Shown: positions 15,617 through 17,438 of the stretch, piece by piece
How the letters are laid out: every line of letters starts with the position of its first letter
Position numbering within the stretch: the first letter of the stretch is position 1
Source: Acidiferrobacteraceae bacterium
GTDB taxonomy: Bacteria > Pseudomonadota > Gammaproteobacteria > Acidiferrobacterales > Acidiferrobacteraceae
Direction: 5' to 3'
NCBI GenBank assembly: GCA_027343725.1
Contig: DAHWKH010000181.1
Span: forward strand, 1 to 17,438
Length of the DNA: 17,438 bases
Translations under genes and position numbers: made by a program
The notes under the pieces: model-generated
Seen by the model: only the letters and a program-made list of their open reading frames with translations
Database searches by the model: none
Told to the model about the DNA's origin: nothing

Positions 15617-16171
15617 ATGGCGGTGAGGCCGGTACGGAGAATGGGGGACCCGCTCTTGTGCGCGCGCGCCCAAGAGGTGGCGGATGTGCCGTCCCCCGCG
15701 CTTGCAGCGTTGATTACCGATATGCGCGACACGATGGCGGCCTTGTTCGGCGCGGGGCTCGCCGCTCCGCAGATCGGCGTGCCGTTGCGGGTCGTGATCT
15801 TCGGCGCGCCGACAATGCCCCGCTACCCGGACGCCGGCGAGGTCCCGGAGACCGTGCTCGTGAATCCGGTCATCGAGGTCCTCGATACGGACGAGGACGA
15901 GGCCTGGGAAGGATGCCTGAGCGTTCCGGGGATGCGCGGGCTCGTGCCGCGCTACCGGCGCATCCGCTACCGGGGGTCGGACGCCGAAGGCCGGCCCATC
16001 GAGCGCGAGGCCGAAGGCTTCCATGCGCGCGTCGTGCAACACGAGTGCGATCACCTCGACGGCATCCTCTACCCGATGCGCATCCGCGACCTCAAATTCT
16101 TCGGCTACGAGAGCGTCTTGTTCCCGGAGGGCGTGGCCCACAAGGGGCCGGCCTCGACGGACCCCTCCTAG
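15617..16171 (+). CDS. def: Peptide deformylase
   Basis: A 184-residue metalloenzyme that removes the N-formyl group from nascent proteins. All three family boxes are intact: GAGLAAPQIG (45-54), EGCLSVPG (98-105) with metal ligand Cys100, and QHECDHLDG (141-149) with ligands His142 and His146 and catalytic Glu143. The length suits a bacterial deformylase, with an extra C-terminal stretch (FFGYESVLFPEG). ATG 15617 follows GGGGGG at 15604-15609. It is not next to fmt, the usual partner; instead it sits between csiV and mfd, divergent from one and convergent with the other. A second, fmt-linked def elsewhere in the genome is plausible, making this a paralogue. Confidence 0.95.
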   Translation: MAVRPVRRMGDPLLCARAQEVADVPSPALAALITDMRDTMAALFGAGLAAPQIGVPLRVVIFGAPTMPRYPDAGEVPETVLVNPVIEVLDTDEDEAWEGCLSVPGMRGLVPRYRRIRYRGSDAEGRPIEREAEGFHARVVQHECDHLDGILYPMRIRDLKFFGYESVLFPEGVAHKGPASTDPS

Positions 16172-16178
16172 GCCCCCG

Positions 16179-17438
16179 TCAGGCGCCGCGCGTCCCGCGG
16201 CTCGCGGCCTGCGCCGGCGGCTGGGCCAGGCGCTCGAGGAGCGCCATGACCGCGGCGATGCGCTCGTCCGGGTCGGGCCACTCGGCCAAAACCTTGAGTC
16301 CGTGCGGTCCGTCGAGCCGGTACTGGCGCGGCGCGGATTGCATGAGGGCAATGAGGACCGTCGGGTCGATAAGCGGTTTCGCGGCGAACGTCACGCGCGC
16401 CCCCTTCGGTCCGGCCTCGATGCGCGCGATGCCAAGCCCCATGGCCAGCTGACGCAGGCGCGCAAGACGAAACAGGCGCTCCGCGGCCGGGGGTTTGGGA
16501 CCGAAGCGATCGACCAGTTCGCCGGCGAGATCGTCCCGTTCGGCGTCCGTGGCCGCGTGCGCGATGCGCTTGTAGAAAACCAGGCGCACATGGGGATCCG
16601 GGCAATAGTCGTCGGGCAGGCGGGCCGCGACGTGCAGGTCGATGTCCGGGGTGCGCGACCGCTCCCCTTCGGTGGCGAGGTCCCCGCCGGCCTTCAAGGT
16701 CGCGACGGCGCGTTCCAGGAGCTCGCTGTAGAGCGCAAATCCCACTTCGTCGATCTGGCCGCTTTGCGATTCCCCCAAGAGCTCGCCCGCCCCGCGGATC
16801 TCGAGGTCATGCGAGGCCAGGGCGAAACCCACCCCGAGATCCTCCAGTGAGGCGATGGCGTCCAGGCGCTTGCGGGCGTCGGCCGTGAGGGCGGACGGCT
16901 CGGGCGTCAGAAGGTACGCGTAGGCGCGGTGATGCGAGCGCCCCACGCGCCCGCGCAGCTGATGCAACTGAGCGAGACCGAAGCGGTCGGCGCGCTCGAT
17001 GAGGATGGTGTTGGCGGTGGGGATGTCGATGCCGGTCTCGATGATGGTGCTGCAGAGCAGGATGTGGAAGCGCTGGTGGTAGAAGTCGAGCATCACGCGC
17101 TCGAGCTCGCGCTCGGGCATCTGGCCGTGCGCCACCCGCAGGTCGGCCTCCGGCACTAAGGCCTTCAGGGCCTGCTCGCGGCGCGCCATCGAGCGCACGT
17201 CGTTGTGGAGAAAGTAGACCTGGCCGCCACGGCGCATTTCCCTGAGGCAGGCCTCGCGGATGAGCGCGTCGTCCCAGGTCGTCACGAAGGTCTTGATCGA
17301 CAACCGGTCCTGGGGCGGCGTGCCGATGAGCGAGACGTCGCGCAGGCCGGCGAGCGCCATGTTGAGGGTGCGCGGGAGCGGTGTCGCGGTCAACGTCAGG
17401 ACGTCGACATGCGCGCGGAGCGCCTTCATGCGCTCCTT
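16179..17438 (-). CDS. mfd: Transcription-repair coupling factor Mfd, C-terminal part (5' end outside window)
   Basis: The frame runs from the right edge to TGA at 16181-16179, giving the last 419 of roughly 1,150 residues. Mfd removes RNA polymerase stalled at DNA damage and recruits UvrA. The visible part starts at the DNA-translocase motif region (TLTATPLPRTLNMALAGL) and continues through helicase lobe two: GGQVYFLHNDV, VAHGQMPERELERVM, STIIETGIDIPTANT and QLRGRVGRS. The TRG (translocation in RecG) region follows (HHRAYAYLLTP, FALASHDLEIRGAGELLG). The C-terminal regulatory domain follows (LPDDYCPD, RLVFYKRIA, YRLDGPHGLKVL). The match to E. coli Mfd is strong and uninterrupted. It converges with def; the two stops are seven bases apart and no terminator is evident between them. 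Confidence 0.97.
   Translation of the reverse strand, partial: KERMKALRAHVDVLTLTATPLPRTLNMALAGLRDVSLIGTPPQDRLSIKTFVTTWDDALIREACLREMRRGGQVYFLHNDVRSMARREQALKALVPEADLRVAHGQMPERELERVMLDFYHQRFHILLCSTIIETGIDIPTANTILIERADRFGLAQLHQLRGRVGRSHHRAYAYLLTPEPSALTADARKRLDAIASLEDLGVGFALASHDLEIRGAGELLGESQSGQIDEVGFALYSELLERAVATLKAGGDLATEGERSRTPDIDLHVAARLPDDYCPDPHVRLVFYKRIAHAATDAERDDLAGELVDRFGPKPPAAERLFRLARLRQLAMGLGIARIEAGPKGARVTFAAKPLIDPTVLIALMQSAPRQYRLDGPHGLKVLAEWPDPDERIAAVMALLERLAQPPAQAASRGTRGA

Overview
This window is a G+C-rich stretch of chromosome from a gammaproteobacterium. The gene order rpsA-ihfB-lapA-lapB-pyrF, the hpt-mtnP pair and the csiV gene next to mfd are all typical of that class. A DsrE-type sulfur-relay protein hints at a sulfur-oxidising lithotroph, possibly of an Acidiferrobacter- or Ectothiorhodospira-like lineage. 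Genus cannot be fixed from sequence reading alone. I see no insertion sequence, phage gene, tRNA, rRNA or CRISPR array.

Layout. Bases 1-989 hold the 3' end of rpsA and ihfB, closed by a clear intrinsic terminator. Bases 1007-6540 are a tightly overlapping run: lapA and lapB (envelope/LPS homeostasis), pyrF, hldA and hldD (ADP-heptose for the LPS inner core) and a manC-type gene (GDP-mannose). Bases 6593-12205 are a glycan module: a PglK/MsbA-like ABC exporter, a short SDR epimerase with an altered active site, a WbpL/WecA-like initiating sugar-phosphate transferase and a WbpM-like UDP-sugar 4,6-dehydratase. galU (UDP-glucose) follows behind a hairpin plus T-run. Bases 13293-14966 hold dsrE, hpt and mtnP; the last two form a purine/methylthio salvage pair. 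Then come csiV (minus), def (plus, from a 66-bp divergent intergenic region) and the C-terminal third of mfd (minus, running off the right edge).

How the genes work together. Most of the window serves the outer membrane: LapB tunes lipid A synthesis, HldA/HldD make heptose for the core, ManC and GalU supply nucleotide sugars, and the ABC-SDR-WbpL-WbpM block starts, modifies and probably flips a lipid-linked glycan. The arrangement resembles the Pseudomonas aeruginosa O-antigen locus, which lies between ihfB (himD) and wbpL-wbpM. Here the locus is reduced, with no polymerase, ligase or later glycosyltransferase in view.

I did not find a convincing wholly new system. The best leads are the epimerase with a shortened loop and YxxxR in place of YxxxK, the reduced ABC/WbpL/WbpM glycan module, and two places (before lapA and before galU) where a terminator-like hairpin lies within about 20 bases of the next start codon, suggesting leader attenuation or read-through.
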